NCBI RefSeq assembly: GCF_001421415.1
Contig: NZ_LMKH01000035.1
Coordinates: forward strand, 501,470 to 565,469
Direction: 5' to 3'
DNA length: 64,000 nt
From: Sphingomonas sp. Leaf208
Lineage (GTDB): Bacteria > Pseudomonadota > Alphaproteobacteria > Sphingomonadales > Sphingomonadaceae
Shown: piece after piece, positions 7,460 through 15,579 of the stretch
How the letters are laid out: each line of letters opens with the position of its first letter
Position numbering within the stretch: the stretch's first letter is position 1
Notes under the pieces: generated by a model
Databases searched by the model: none
Seen by the model: only the letters and a program-made list of their open reading frames with translations
Told to the model about the DNA's origin: nothing
Position numbers and translations under genes: made by a program

Positions 7460-7681
7460 ATAGGGAAGTGCGCCGATCTGCTCGATGGTTCGGGTCCTCG
7501 CACCCGCAGAATCGCGGGGAAAGTCGGGAGCTTATACCCGGTTTTTACGCAAGAATAGCGGCGCGGCGGAGAGTTTTCGGACCGTCGCCACGGGTCCATT
7601 TCTGTCCCATTGCCGGACGCCGCTCCCTTAACCACCTTTGTCACTGGTCGAATTGGTAAACGCGACGTTAACGTTTGCATC

Positions 7682-7846
7682 ATGACCAGACGCCTAGTCC
7701 TCACCAACGAAGCCGCCCGCCATCCGATGCGCCGTTCGCTGCCGCCACCGGTGATCGCGAGCGCGAGGAACGACGATCAGGACGTGAAGCTGTTCCTGCT
7801 TAGCTTCGCCGCGTTCTTTACGTGCTTCTACAGCTTCATTTTTTGA
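7682..7846 (+). CDS. Small single-pass membrane protein, unknown
   Basis: A 54-residue product beginning MTRRLVLTNEAARHPMRRSL, with a basic N-terminal half and a C-terminal hydrophobic segment FLLSFAAFFTCFYSFIF (residues 38-54). It would sit N-in with its tail in the inner membrane. The ATG at 7682 is the best start; the upstream extension to 7610 has no coding character. It stands alone, divergent from the Nudix gene. I do not recognise a function, but the clean basic-then-aromatic membrane pattern and good codon use argue that it is real. Confidence 0.6.
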   Translation: MTRRLVLTNEAARHPMRRSLPPPVIASARNDDQDVKLFLLSFAAFFTCFYSFIF

Positions 7847-7853
7847 CTACATT

Positions 7854-7924
7854 CCGTTCGCCCTGAGCGAAGTCGAAGGGCACGTCCCGGGCGAAGGTGC
7901 TTCGACTTCGCTCAGCACGAACGG
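7854..7924. repeat. Palindromic repeat, family D
   Basis: An imperfect inverted repeat: CCGTTCG with CCCTGAGCGAAGTCGAAGG on the left and CTTCGACTTCGCTCAGCACG with AACGG on the right. This is a typical sphingomonad intergenic palindrome. It starts 8 bases after the stop of the small membrane protein and may help end its transcript and that of the convergent MFS gene. Confidence 0.7.
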
Positions 7925-7947
7925 ATGCGGGTGGGCCGGTGAACGAG

Positions 7948-9273
7948 CTACCCCTTCAGCGTCGGCAAACAGCCGATCGCGTCGTCGTCGCACGCGCGGT
8001 GCAGCTTCTGCGCCAGCCATGCCGAGACGAGGCACATCGCCGCGACCAGGAACAGCATGTCTTCGGGCGTCACGCCCATCGCGGTGATACCGATCACGAG
8101 GATCGAGCCGATCGTCATCGCGCCCGAATTGACGACGTTGTTCGCCGCCACGGTGCGCGCGGTCTGGTCCTTCTCGACGGTGGTCGTCAGGAACGCATAG
8201 AGCGGCACGACGAACATCCCGCCGGTGATCGCGATCGCCAGCAGCGTCGCCAGCACGGGGATCGCGCCCGGCTGATGGATGAATCCGGCCCAATCGTAAT
8301 AATGTCCCGGAGCCGCGGGCGTCCAGTTCCTCGCGAGGAACGAGAACAGCACCACGAACCCGCCCATCGCGATCACCGACGCGGGCGAGAACTTCGCGGA
8401 AATCCGCCCGCGCAGCATCGAGTTGATCACCACCGAGCCGATCGCGACGCCGACCGAGAACACCGCGATCACGAAGCTCGCGACTCGCTCGTCGGCGGTC
8501 AGCACGTTCTTGACCAGCGGCGGGAAGACGATGATCAGCACCGCGCCGATCGTCCAGAAGAAGCTGATCGCGACGATCGCGAGGAACAGGCGGGGGATAT
8601 GCAGCGTCGCGCTGATCAACCGCCACGACGCGGTGAACGGGTTGTAATCGAGCTTGAGCGGCGGGCCTTCGCGCGGTGCTGGCGGCACTTGGCGGCCGGA
8701 GAACCAGCCGATCACGGCAACGATCAAGACGCTGGCAGCCGCACCCTCGATCGGGATCCAGCCTGCCGTCACCGTGCCCAGCAGGATCGCTAGATACGTT
8801 CCGGCCTCGACGAGGCCCGTGCCACCAAGCACGTCGCACGGTTTCAGATGCTGCGGCAGGATCGCGTATTTGATCGGCCCGAAGAACGTCGAGTGCACGC
8901 CGAGGCACAGCACCGCGCCGAGCATCAGCCCGATCCCCAGCGACGGGTGCCCAGCACGCGCGACCATCAGGCCGGTCGCGCCAAGCAGCATTATGCCGAT
9001 CTCGACCGTCTTCACGATCCGGATGATCCGCGCCTTGTCTTCGCTGTCCGCCAATTGCCCGGCAAGCGCGGACAGCAGGAAGAACGGCAGGATGCCGAGT
9101 CCCGTCGCCAGCGCGTTGAAGTTCGCCTCCATCTTCGGATCGTTGAAGACGGCATAGGTCGCGAACAGGACCATCGAGGTCTTGAACAGATTATCGTTGA
9201 ACGCGCCGAGAAACTGCGTGGTGAACAGGGGCAGGAAGCGACGTTGCTTCAGCAACCCGAGGGCATTGAGCAT
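7948..9273 (-). CDS. MFS transporter, LplT-like lysophospholipid transporter
   Basis: A 441-residue major facilitator protein with about 12 membrane segments. The N-terminal QFLGAFNDNLFKTS motif is characteristic of LplT and of the transporter half of acyl-ACP-phospholipid acyltransferase fusions, which flip lysophospholipids inward for re-acylation. The conserved HSTFFGPIKYAILPQHL segment supports this. No acyltransferase domain is attached or adjacent, although pgsA, a phospholipid gene, lies just upstream on the other strand. The cytoplasmic C-terminus contains CDDDAIGC. Start at ATG 9271-9273; its ribosome site is weak. Confidence 0.85.
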   Translation of the reverse strand: MLNALGLLKQRRFLPLFTTQFLGAFNDNLFKTSMVLFATYAVFNDPKMEANFNALATGLGILPFFLLSALAGQLADSEDKARIIRIVKTVEIGIMLLGATGLMVARAGHPSLGIGLMLGAVLCLGVHSTFFGPIKYAILPQHLKPCDVLGGTGLVEAGTYLAILLGTVTAGWIPIEGAAASVLIVAVIGWFSGRQVPPAPREGPPLKLDYNPFTASWRLISATLHIPRLFLAIVAISFFWTIGAVLIIVFPPLVKNVLTADERVASFVIAVFSVGVAIGSVVINSMLRGRISAKFSPASVIAMGGFVVLFSFLARNWTPAAPGHYYDWAGFIHQPGAIPVLATLLAIAITGGMFVVPLYAFLTTTVEKDQTARTVAANNVVNSGAMTIGSILVIGITAMGVTPEDMLFLVAAMCLVSAWLAQKLHRACDDDAIGCLPTLKG

Positions 9274-9387
9274 GACGGGAAATAGCCCTGATCGTTGCGG
9301 TAATGTGTCGAACCCTTAGCCGAGCGTCATCCGCACGCCAACGTTAAACCGGTTTCGCCCCGCGACCGACCGGTATAGGGGTGGTGG

Positions 9388-9939
9388 GTGCTGAGCTTGC
9401 CTAACCTCCTGACATTGTCGCGGATCGTCGCGGTGCCCCTGCTGGTCTGGTTCCTGTGGTGGCCCGACTGGGAGGCCGGGTACGGCATCGCCTTCGTGCT
9501 GTACTGCCTGATGGGCATCACCGATTATTTCGACGGATACCTCGCGCGGTCGAGCGGCGCGGTATCGCGGCTAGGGATTTTCCTGGATCCGATCGCGGAC
9601 AAGATCATGGTCGCGGCGGTTATCCTGATCTTGGTCGGCACGCGGGATATCGCCGGCATTCATGTCATCGCCGCGCTGGTGATCCTGTTGCGCGAGATCG
9701 CGGTGTCGGGATTGCGCGAGTTCCTGGCGCAGGTGCAGGTTTCGGTCCCGGTATCGCAGCTCGCCAAGTGGAAGACGACGCTGCAGCTCGTGTCGCTCGG
9801 CGGGATCATCCTTGGCGGTTCGGTGCCCGAGATGGTCTGGGTGCACACCGTCGGCATCGTCGCGCTGTGGGGCGCGGCTGTCCTTACGTTGCTGACTGGG
9901 TGGGATTATCTCCGCGTCGGCCTGAAGCACATGGACTAA
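9388..9939 (+). CDS. pgsA: CDP-diacylglycerol-glycerol-3-phosphate 3-phosphatidyltransferase
   Basis: A 183-residue integral membrane enzyme that makes phosphatidylglycerol phosphate, the committed step to phosphatidylglycerol and cardiolipin. The CDP-alcohol phosphotransferase signature D-G-x2-A-R-x8-G-x3-D-x3-D is intact: D49, G50, A53, R54, G63, D67 and D71, with D46 before it. The GTG at 9388 starts the family's usual LSLPNLLTLSRI N-terminus. It is followed after two bases by moaD and then moaE, so the three genes form one transcript. Confidence 0.95.
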   Translation: MLSLPNLLTLSRIVAVPLLVWFLWWPDWEAGYGIAFVLYCLMGITDYFDGYLARSSGAVSRLGIFLDPIADKIMVAAVILILVGTRDIAGIHVIAALVILLREIAVSGLREFLAQVQVSVPVSQLAKWKTTLQLVSLGGIILGGSVPEMVWVHTVGIVALWGAAVLTLLTGWDYLRVGLKHMD

Positions 9940-9941
9940 TC

Positions 9942-10199
9942 ATGACGATACGGATGGTGTATTTCGCCTGGGTACGCGAGCGTATCGGCACGGGTGAGGA
10001 GTCGGTCGAGCCGCCGGCAAGCGTCGTGACGGTAGCGGATCTGGTCGACTGGCTGGCGGAAACGAGCCCGGCGCATGCGGGGGCGTTCGAGAACCGATCG
10101 CGGTTGCGCGCGGCGATCGATCAGGATTTCGTGCCGCTTGATACGCCGATCGGTCGCGCGCAAGAGATCGCGATCTTCCCACCGGTAACCGGCGGATGA
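9942..10199 (+). CDS. moaD: Molybdopterin synthase small subunit (sulfur carrier)
   Basis: An 85-residue ubiquitin-fold protein ending in Gly-Gly (PPVTGG), whose C-terminal glycine is adenylated and thiocarboxylated and then donates sulfur to precursor Z. RIGTGEESVEPP near the N-terminus and IGRAQEIAIFPPV near the end fit MoaD. The ATG lies two bases after the pgsA stop, and the moaD stop overlaps the moaE ATG in an ATGA junction, so the two subunits are translationally coupled. The window's molybdenum hydroxylase (51.4-55.2 kb) is a likely client of this cofactor. Confidence 0.93.
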   Translation: MTIRMVYFAWVRERIGTGEESVEPPASVVTVADLVDWLAETSPAHAGAFENRSRLRAAIDQDFVPLDTPIGRAQEIAIFPPVTGG

Positions 10200-10645
10200 T
10201 CCACATCTCGGTCCAGCAGTCGCCGATCGATATCGCCGCGGAGATGACGCGCGCTGAGGCGGCAGGGGCGGGCGCGGTGGCGACGTTTACTGGCTTGGTT
10301 CGCGCGGACGACGGCGTCGGTACGCTAGAACTCGAACATTATCCCGGCGCGACTGAAGTGGCGTTGCTCAAGGTAGCGGAAGGCGCGATCGAGCGTTGGT
10401 CGCTGAGTGCCGCGATCATCGTGCACCGCGTCGGGCCGATGCATCCGGGAGAGCGGATCGTGTTCGTCGCAGCGACGGCGGCGCATCGCGGCGCTGCGCT
10501 CGAGGCCTGCGCGTATCTGATCGATCGGCTGAAGACTGACGCGCCATTTTGGAAGCGCGAAACGCGTGGCACTGAAGCTAGCTGGGTCGAAGCGCGTGAT
10601 GGCGACCACGCCGCCGCTGCTAGATGGGATATGTCGAAGGGCTAA
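10196..10645 (+). CDS. moaE: Molybdopterin synthase catalytic subunit
   Basis: A 149-residue partner of MoaD that inserts two sulfurs into cyclic pyranopterin monophosphate. The family motifs are present: GA-VATFTGLVR near residues 26-36, HRVG-x-MHPGE, and the active-site segment LKTDAPFWKRE with lysines K113 and K120. Length is normal. It ends the pgsA-moaD-moaE transcript and is followed by a short palindrome and a strong hairpin. Confidence 0.95.
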   Translation: MIHISVQQSPIDIAAEMTRAEAAGAGAVATFTGLVRADDGVGTLELEHYPGATEVALLKVAEGAIERWSLSAAIIVHRVGPMHPGERIVFVAATAAHRGAALEACAYLIDRLKTDAPFWKRETRGTEASWVEARDGDHAAAARWDMSKG

Positions 10646-10656
10646 CCCAAAGAATG

Positions 10657-10708
10657 TTCTTCCGCAAAGGCGGGAGCCCAGACTCGGTCCCTGCCTTCGC
10701 GGGGAAAC
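10657..10708. repeat. Palindromic repeat, family C copy 1
   Basis: TTCCGCAAAGGCGGGAGCCC faces CCCTGCCTTCGCGGGGAAA across a short centre. A cleaner copy lies at 22028-22078. It sits between the convergent ends of moaE and a fasciclin gene. Confidence 0.65.
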
Positions 10709-10715
10709 AAAGTAG

Positions 10716-10751
10716 TGCGGGCCGCGCTCCCGGATGGGATCGCGGCCCGCA
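10716..10751. terminator. Bidirectional hairpin between moaE and fasciclin gene
   Basis: TGCGGGCCGCG and CGCGGCCCGCA form a perfect 11-bp stem with a 14-base loop, placed between two convergent genes. No U-tract is evident, so strength as an intrinsic terminator is uncertain. Confidence 0.55.
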
Positions 10752-10757
10752 GTCACA

Positions 10758-11429
10758 TTAGCCGAGCTTGGGAACGCTCATGCCGTTGGTGAGATGAACG
10801 ACGCCGTTCGTCTCCTTGATGTCCGCCGTATCGACATACGACTTGATACCGGCCGTGTCGGTCAACTCGATGTTTCCGTTCGGCCCGAGTCCTGCGATCA
10901 ACGGCTGGCCTGCCAGCGTCGTCAACGTGGCCTTGCCGCCGCCCGCAGTGATCTGCGCCTTCAACTGGTCCGCAGTCAGCGCACCGGCAACGACGTGATA
11001 CTTGATGATCGTCGCCAGCGTCGGTGCCGACTCAGGCTTCAATAGCGTGTCGAGCGCACCGGCCGGAAGGCGCGTGAAGGCCTCGTCGCTCGGCGCGAAC
11101 AGCGTGTACGGACCAGGGCCTGCGAGCGTCGCCTGCAACTTCGCAGCGGTTACCAGCTTCGCCAGCGTCGCGCGGTTCGGCAGCGTCGGCAGTGCAGCGG
11201 CGATGGTCGTCGTTGCCGCGGCAGTCGGGGCGGCGGGCGCGCCCGGCTGTTGCGGAGCAACCGCGGTGCCGGGTGCCGCCGGAGTGGTTGGCATCGCTGG
11301 CATCGCCGTCTGTGGTGCGGCCGGTGCCGCAGTCGGCGGCGCGGTTGGCGCTGCCGTCTGGGCAGTCGCACCAGTGGCAATAAACAGGCTCGTTGCCGCA
11401 GCAATCATAAGGTTGGTCTTAACAGTCAT
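10758..11429 (-). CDS. Secreted fasciclin (FAS1)-domain protein
   Basis: A 223-residue exported protein. A signal peptide (residues 1-24, ending ATGATAQ) is followed by an Ala/Pro/Thr-rich linker to about residue 75 and one FAS1 domain with the H1 motif YTLFAPSDEAF and the H2 motif NGVVHLTNGMSVP. FAS1 domains mediate adhesion or matrix contacts. The ATG at 11427-11429 has GGAG six bases upstream; a TTG two codons earlier is less likely. A paralogous FAS1 lipoprotein lies upstream on the same strand, 134 bases away. Confidence 0.88.
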   Translation of the reverse strand: MTVKTNLMIAAATSLFIATGATAQTAAPTAPPTAAPAAPQTAMPAMPTTPAAPGTAVAPQQPGAPAAPTAAATTTIAAALPTLPNRATLAKLVTAAKLQATLAGPGPYTLFAPSDEAFTRLPAGALDTLLKPESAPTLATIIKYHVVAGALTADQLKAQITAGGGKATLTTLAGQPLIAGLGPNGNIELTDTAGIKSYVDTADIKETNGVVHLTNGMSVPKLG

Positions 11430-11563
11430 CTGCAACTCCAGAGATTGTGATTGGGACGGATGAAACTCTAACGATGGAAATTGGGGATCGAGGCGGTAAT
11501 CTCAACTATTTGACCGACAGGCCGTATCGACTATACGATGAACCGAGCCTGGCTAACTCATAT

Positions 11564-12196
11564 TTAGCTGAGTTTAGGGACGATCACGCCATTGACGACG
11601 TGCACGACGCCGTTCGACTGGCGGACATCTGCGGTCTCTACATAACTCTTGTTACCGTTGACGTCGGTGAGCGCGATGACTGCGCCGACGAGTGTAGCCG
11701 TGATCGGGTCGCCCTCGACCGTGGTCAGCGTCGCGGTGCCGCCGCCTGCAGCAATCCGCTGGCGAAGGTCGTCGGCAGTGATGACGCCCGGCACGACGTG
11801 ATACGTCAACACCTTGGTCAACGAGGCCTTGTTCTCTGGCTTCAGCAAGGTGTCGACCATGCCCGGCGCGAGCCGCCCGAACGCATCGTTGGTCGGGGCG
11901 AATACGGTGAAGGGGCCGGGGCCGGACAGCGTGCCGACCAGGTCTGCGGCCTTCACCGCGGCAACCAGGGTCGATAGGTTCGGCGCGGCGGACGCGTTGT
12001 CGACGATCGTCCGCGTCGCCATCATCGGCACGCCGCCGACGGTAGGGTTGGCGACTGCGGGCGGCCCGTTCGGTACCGCCAGTGCGGGATTGGCGGGCGT
12101 CGTCGAGGCGCTGGCCACGTCGTCCTTGGATTTGCCGCTGCACGCGGCGAGTGCCAGCGCGCTGGTCATCAGCAGCAGTGGAAGCGTCTTCGACAT
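11564..12196 (-). CDS. Fasciclin (FAS1)-domain lipoprotein
   Basis: A 210-residue lipoprotein. The signal peptide ends in the lipobox L-A-A-C with lipidated C19, followed by a short spacer and one FAS1 domain (about residues 75-210) with FTVFAPTNDAF and NGVVHVVNGVIVP. Its domain is close to that of the neighbouring secreted FAS1 protein, with shared phrases such as DTLLKPE and TYHVV-x-G-x-ITADDL, so the two are tandem duplicates that took different anchoring. The ATG at 12194-12196 was chosen because it begins the signal peptide; the longer frame runs into a repeat. Confidence 0.88.
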   Translation of the reverse strand: MSKTLPLLLMTSALALAACSGKSKDDVASASTTPANPALAVPNGPPAVANPTVGGVPMMATRTIVDNASAAPNLSTLVAAVKAADLVGTLSGPGPFTVFAPTNDAFGRLAPGMVDTLLKPENKASLTKVLTYHVVPGVITADDLRQRIAAGGGTATLTTVEGDPITATLVGAVIALTDVNGNKSYVETADVRQSNGVVHVVNGVIVPKLS

Positions 12197-12308
12197 CGTT
12201 CGATCTCCAGCGGGAACTGGGAAACATACGATCGAAGACCGAGTTGGTTGCGCAAGCGAGTCGATCTCGGGATGGGGTGAAGACCGAGCGCGCCCAGTTC
12301 GCAACGGT

Positions 12309-12420
12309 CTCCCACCCCTGAAAGGGAGGGGCAGGGGGTGGGGCGGCTTCCGCATCTTGGACCGTCAGCAACACAAGCTGGCCGACCCACCCCCAACCCC
12401 TCCCTTTCAGGGATGGGGGC
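12309..12420. repeat. Large inverted repeat, family A copy 2
   Basis: CCACCCCTGAAAGGGAGGGG with CAGGGGGTGGGGCGG on the left, CCGACCCACCCCCAACCCC with TCCCTTTCAGGGATGGGGG on the right, around a roughly 35-base centre. It lies between the fasciclin lipoprotein's start and the 3' end of oxyR. Confidence 0.8.
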
Positions 12421-12452
12421 AGCAGTAAGGGCGGGGCGCTACGACAATGCAG

Positions 12453-13355
12453 TTACTGCACGTCGGCCAGTGCCTTTGCCATCAACCGGAAGTCCTTCTC
12501 GCGCGGACTGGCGCGGCGCCAGACGAGCGCGATCCGCCGCACCGCATTCTTCTCGTCGAGCGGCCTCGCGGTGATGTTGGTGTTGTCGAGGATCCCCGCC
12601 TTCAGCGCCATTTCAGGCAGCATCGTGATGCCGAGCCCGTTATCGACCATCTGCACGATCGTGTGCAGCGACGTCCCCAGCATCGTCGCCTCCGCACGCA
12701 ATTCAGGCCGGTTGCACGCGCCGAGCGCATGATCCTTCAGGCAGTGTCCATCCTCGAGCAGCAGCAGCCGCGTCTCGTCGATCGCCGACGCGGGGATCGC
12801 GGGCAGTGCGGTCGGCTCCTCGCCCGACGGATACGCCACGAACAGGCGGTCCTCGAACAGCGTCTCCGACGTCACCTCGCCGCACGCATAGGGGAGGGCG
12901 AGCAGCACGCAGTCGGTCCGGCCGTTGTGCAGCCCCTCGCATGCCGGGCCGCTCGGCTCCTCGCGCAGGAACAGCTTCAGATCCGGATAATCCTTCCGCA
13001 GCCGTGGCAGAATCCTCGGCAGCATGAACGGCGCGATCGTCGGGATGACGCTCATCCGCATGTCGCCCGACAGCGGCTGGCCCGCGGCGCGCGCCATGTC
13101 GCCCAGTTCCTCGGCCTCGCGCAGCACACGCCGCGCCTTGTCGGCGATCCCGTCGCCCAGCGGCGTGAACCGCACGACTCGCCGCGTCCGCTCGACCAGC
13201 ACCACGCCGATCAGCGTTTCGAGCTCGCGCAGGCCCGCCGACAGCGTCGATTGCGTCACGAAACACGCCTCCGCAGCGCGTCCGAAATGACCGTGATCCT
13301 TCAGCGCAACAAGATATTGCAACTGTTTCAACGTGGGTAGGTAAGTCGCAGCCAT
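12453..13355 (-). CDS. oxyR: OxyR-type hydrogen-peroxide sensor, LysR family
   Basis: A 300-residue LysR regulator. The N-terminal helix-turn-helix is around TLKQLQYLVALKDHGHFGRA and TQSTLSAGLRELE. The effector domain carries the OxyR redox pair, C205 and C214, in LEDGHCLKDHALGAC, which forms a disulfide on contact with peroxide. It is divergent from ahpC across about 150 bases and so almost certainly controls ahpC-ahpD. A palindrome at 13365-13389, just upstream of its start, is a candidate operator. Confidence 0.93.
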   Translation of the reverse strand: MAATYLPTLKQLQYLVALKDHGHFGRAAEACFVTQSTLSAGLRELETLIGVVLVERTRRVVRFTPLGDGIADKARRVLREAEELGDMARAAGQPLSGDMRMSVIPTIAPFMLPRILPRLRKDYPDLKLFLREEPSGPACEGLHNGRTDCVLLALPYACGEVTSETLFEDRLFVAYPSGEEPTALPAIPASAIDETRLLLLEDGHCLKDHALGACNRPELRAEATMLGTSLHTIVQMVDNGLGITMLPEMALKAGILDNTNITARPLDEKNAVRRIALVWRRASPREKDFRLMAKALADVQ

Positions 13356-13364
13356 TAATCGCCT

Positions 13365-13389
13365 CTATCGATCATCAGATGATAAATAG
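13365..13389. promoter_or_regulatory. Palindrome in the oxyR-ahpC intergenic region
   Basis: CTAT and ATAG flank the perfect core ATCATCAGATGAT, giving a 25-base near-palindrome centred at 13377. It begins 9 bases upstream of the oxyR start codon. CTAT/ATAG quartets are the elements OxyR contacts in the E. coli consensus, although the spacing here differs. It is a probable autoregulatory and ahpC-activating site. Confidence 0.5.
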
Positions 13390-13503
13390 AGCGTTGGATC
13401 GATTACACCAGCCCCCATATACCGCATTGCACAACGACCGAGTGGGACAACCGCCGCGCTTGAGGATGCCTGGAGCCAAGTTTATTTCCAGGAGGCTTCC
13501 ATC

Positions 13504-14049
13504 ATGTTGACCATCGGCGACCAGTTCCCCTCGATGACCATTCCCGTCCAGCAGGGCATCGCAGCGCTGCCCGCCGGCGAGACGCTCGACCTGACGACGG
13601 CCTATCCCGGCAAGTGGAAGGTGCTGTTCTACTGGCCGAAGGACTTCACCTTCGTGTGCCCGACCGAGATCGTCGGCTACAGCGACATCCGCGGCGATTT
13701 CGAGGACCGCGACGCTGTCCTGATCGGCGCGTCGACCGACACCGCGCACGTCCACCTCGCGTGGCGCAAGTCGGACGCGGACCTTGCCGCCGCGGACTTC
13801 CCGTGGCTCGCGGATAACGGCGCCAAGCTCGCGGATGCGCTCGGCATCGTCGATCGCAACGAGCATGTCGCGTTCCGTGCGACGTTCATCATCGATCCGG
13901 ACAACGTCATCCAGGCGGTCCAGGTCAACGGCCTGAACGTCGGCCGCAATCCTGCCGAGACGCTCCGCGTGCTCGACGCGCTGCAGACCGACGAGCTCTG
14001 CCCGTGCAACTGGAACAAGGGCGATGACGTCCTCCAGCTCGCTGCGTAA
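13504..14049 (+). CDS. ahpC: Alkyl hydroperoxide reductase, typical peroxiredoxin
   Basis: A 181-residue thiol peroxidase that reduces peroxides and organic hydroperoxides. The peroxidatic cysteine is C52 in DFTFVCPTE. The C-terminal DELCPCNW supplies C166 and C168, one of which resolves. It matches the AhpC/Prx1 form paired with AhpD rather than AhpF. AGGAGG eight bases before the ATG is a very strong ribosome site. It is divergent from oxyR and followed by ahpD, with a family A repeat between the two. Confidence 0.95.
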   Translation: MLTIGDQFPSMTIPVQQGIAALPAGETLDLTTAYPGKWKVLFYWPKDFTFVCPTEIVGYSDIRGDFEDRDAVLIGASTDTAHVHLAWRKSDADLAAADFPWLADNGAKLADALGIVDRNEHVAFRATFIIDPDNVIQAVQVNGLNVGRNPAETLRVLDALQTDELCPCNWNKGDDVLQLAA

Positions 14050-14055
14050 CTGAAA

Positions 14056-14163
14056 CTCCCCTCCCGTTCACGGGAGGGGTCGGGGGAGGGCGTGTCCATA
14101 CGGGCCGCCCTCTCTTTTTGTCTCCAGTCCCTCCCCCGACCCCTCCCGCAGGCGGAAGGGGAG
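14056..14163. repeat. Large inverted repeat, family A copy 3
   Basis: CTCCCCTCCCGTTCACGGGA and GGGGTCGGGGGAGGG face CCCTCCCCCGACCCCTCCCG and CAGGCGGAAGGGGAG. It lies within the ahpC-ahpD transcription unit and ends 14 bases before the ahpD ATG, so it would fold in the message just upstream of the ahpD ribosome site. Confidence 0.8.
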
Positions 14164-14177
14164 CAGAAGGAATTATC

Positions 14178-14696
14178 ATGTCGCTCAAGGAATTCGCAGG
14201 GCAACTGCCCGACTACGCCAAGGACATCCGACTCAACGTCGGCTCGCTGCTGAACGAGACGCACCTGACCGATCAGCGCAAATACGGCCTGTTGCTGACC
14301 TGCGCGCACGGCTCGGGCTACAAGCCGCTGGTCGAGGCCGCCGAGGCCGAATGCGCGCCGAAGCTCTCACCCGAAGCCGCCAATGCTGCCCGCGCGGCGG
14401 CTGCGGTGATGGCGATGAACAACGTCTATTACCGGTTCACGCACCTCGCCGGGAACCAGGAATACCGCAACATGCCCGCCAAGCTGCGGATGAACGTGAT
14501 CGGCCAGCCAGGTATCGACAAGGTCGATTTCGAGCTTTTCAGCCTGGCCGTGTCGGCGATGAACGGCTGCGGCATGTGCATCGACAGCCACGAGCAGATC
14601 CTGAAGAAGGCCGGCGTTTCGGCCGAGGCGATCCAAACGTCGGTCCGGATCGGCGCGGTGATGACGGCGGTTGCGACGGTCCACGCGACGCTGTGA
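14178..14696 (+). CDS. ahpD: Alkylhydroperoxidase AhpD
   Basis: A 172-residue helical enzyme that re-reduces AhpC, in mycobacteria linked to dihydrolipoamide. The active site is complete: E119, the C131-x2-C134 pair in NGCGMCIDSH, and H138. Length fits two-domain-like AhpD of the carboxymuconolactone decarboxylase superfamily. It follows ahpC on the same strand and no ahpF is present, so AhpD is the likely recycling partner. Confidence 0.93.
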   Translation: MSLKEFAGQLPDYAKDIRLNVGSLLNETHLTDQRKYGLLLTCAHGSGYKPLVEAAEAECAPKLSPEAANAARAAAAVMAMNNVYYRFTHLAGNQEYRNMPAKLRMNVIGQPGIDKVDFELFSLAVSAMNGCGMCIDSHEQILKKAGVSAEAIQTSVRIGAVMTAVATVHATL

Positions 14697-14702
14697 CTTC
14701 TG

Positions 14703-14806
14703 TTCCCCTCCCGCCTGCGGGAGGGGTTAGGGGAGGGGCTAGCCCCAAGCTCAGGGTCGTATTTGGCACGCCCCTCCCCCGACCCCTCCCGCAAGCGGGA
14801 GGGGAG
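14703..14806. repeat. Large inverted repeat, family A copy 4
   Basis: TTCCCCTCCCGCCTGCGGGA with GGGGTTAGGGGAGGGGC on the left and GCCCCTCCCCCGACCCCTCC with CGCAAGCGGGAGGGGA on the right. It fills the space between the convergent ends of ahpD and the TauE permease and probably acts as a bidirectional transcript end. Confidence 0.8.
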
Positions 14807-14811
14807 TTCGG

Positions 14812-15579
14812 TCAGTGCCAGATTGCTCGGTACAGCCCGAACAAGCTAGTGATCGTCAGGATCACGCCAACCAGCACCATCAGCGTCTTCGCCGGCACGC
14901 GCTTCGCCAGCATCGCCCCGAACGGCGCCGCCAGCACCCCGCCGATCAGCAGACCCACGGTGGCCTGCGTGAACGCCGCCCAGCCGAGCTGCGTGATGAA
15001 CGTCGCCGAGATCGTCGCGGTCAGGAAGAACTCCGCGGTATTGACGGTCCCGATCGTGGTCCGCGGCGAAGCTCCCTGCACCAGCAGGTTCGACGTCACC
15101 ACCGGGCCCCAGCCGCCACCGCCCGCCGCATCGAGAAACCCGCCGACCAGCCCCAGCGGCTCGACGATCTTCGGCTCCTTCTGCTTCGGCGGATAGCGGA
15201 GCCCGCGGTACAGCAGATACACACCGATCGACGTCAGATACGCGAGGATGAACGGTTTCGCCGTGCTCGCATCGATGTTCGACAGCACGTACGCGCCCAG
15301 CACGCCGCCGATGACCCCCGGGATCATCAGCCGCAGGAACAGCGTCCAGTTGACGTTCTTGTGCAGCACATGGCTGATCCCCGACACCGCGGTTGTGAAG
15401 GTCTCGACGGTATGCACGCCCGCCGACGCCGCAGCCGGCGGCACACCGACCCACAGCAGCAGCGTGTTCGAGATTACCCCGAACGCCATCCCCAGCGCGC
15501 CATCGACGATCTGCGCGGCGAACCCGACCAGGATGAACGGCAGCAGCGTCTCGAAGCTCAAGGTCGTCAGGTCGAACAT
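14812..15579 (-). CDS. TauE/SafE-family membrane permease
   Basis: A 255-residue inner-membrane protein with eight predicted hydrophobic segments in two homologous halves. Family hallmarks are GFAAQIVDGALGMAFGVISN near the N-terminus and VGGFLDAAGGGGWGPVVTS in the middle. TauE/SafE proteins export or import sulfite, sulfoacetate or other small organosulfur anions; substrate is not determinable here. cysE, a sulfur-assimilation gene, is divergent from it, which fits a sulfur role weakly. The ATG at 15577-15579 is preferred because GAGGGG lies six bases upstream. Confidence 0.85.
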   Translation of the reverse strand: MFDLTTLSFETLLPFILVGFAAQIVDGALGMAFGVISNTLLLWVGVPPAAASAGVHTVETFTTAVSGISHVLHKNVNWTLFLRLMIPGVIGGVLGAYVLSNIDASTAKPFILAYLTSIGVYLLYRGLRYPPKQKEPKIVEPLGLVGGFLDAAGGGGWGPVVTSNLLVQGASPRTTIGTVNTAEFFLTATISATFITQLGWAAFTQATVGLLIGGVLAAPFGAMLAKRVPAKTLMVLVGVILTITSLFGLYRAIWH

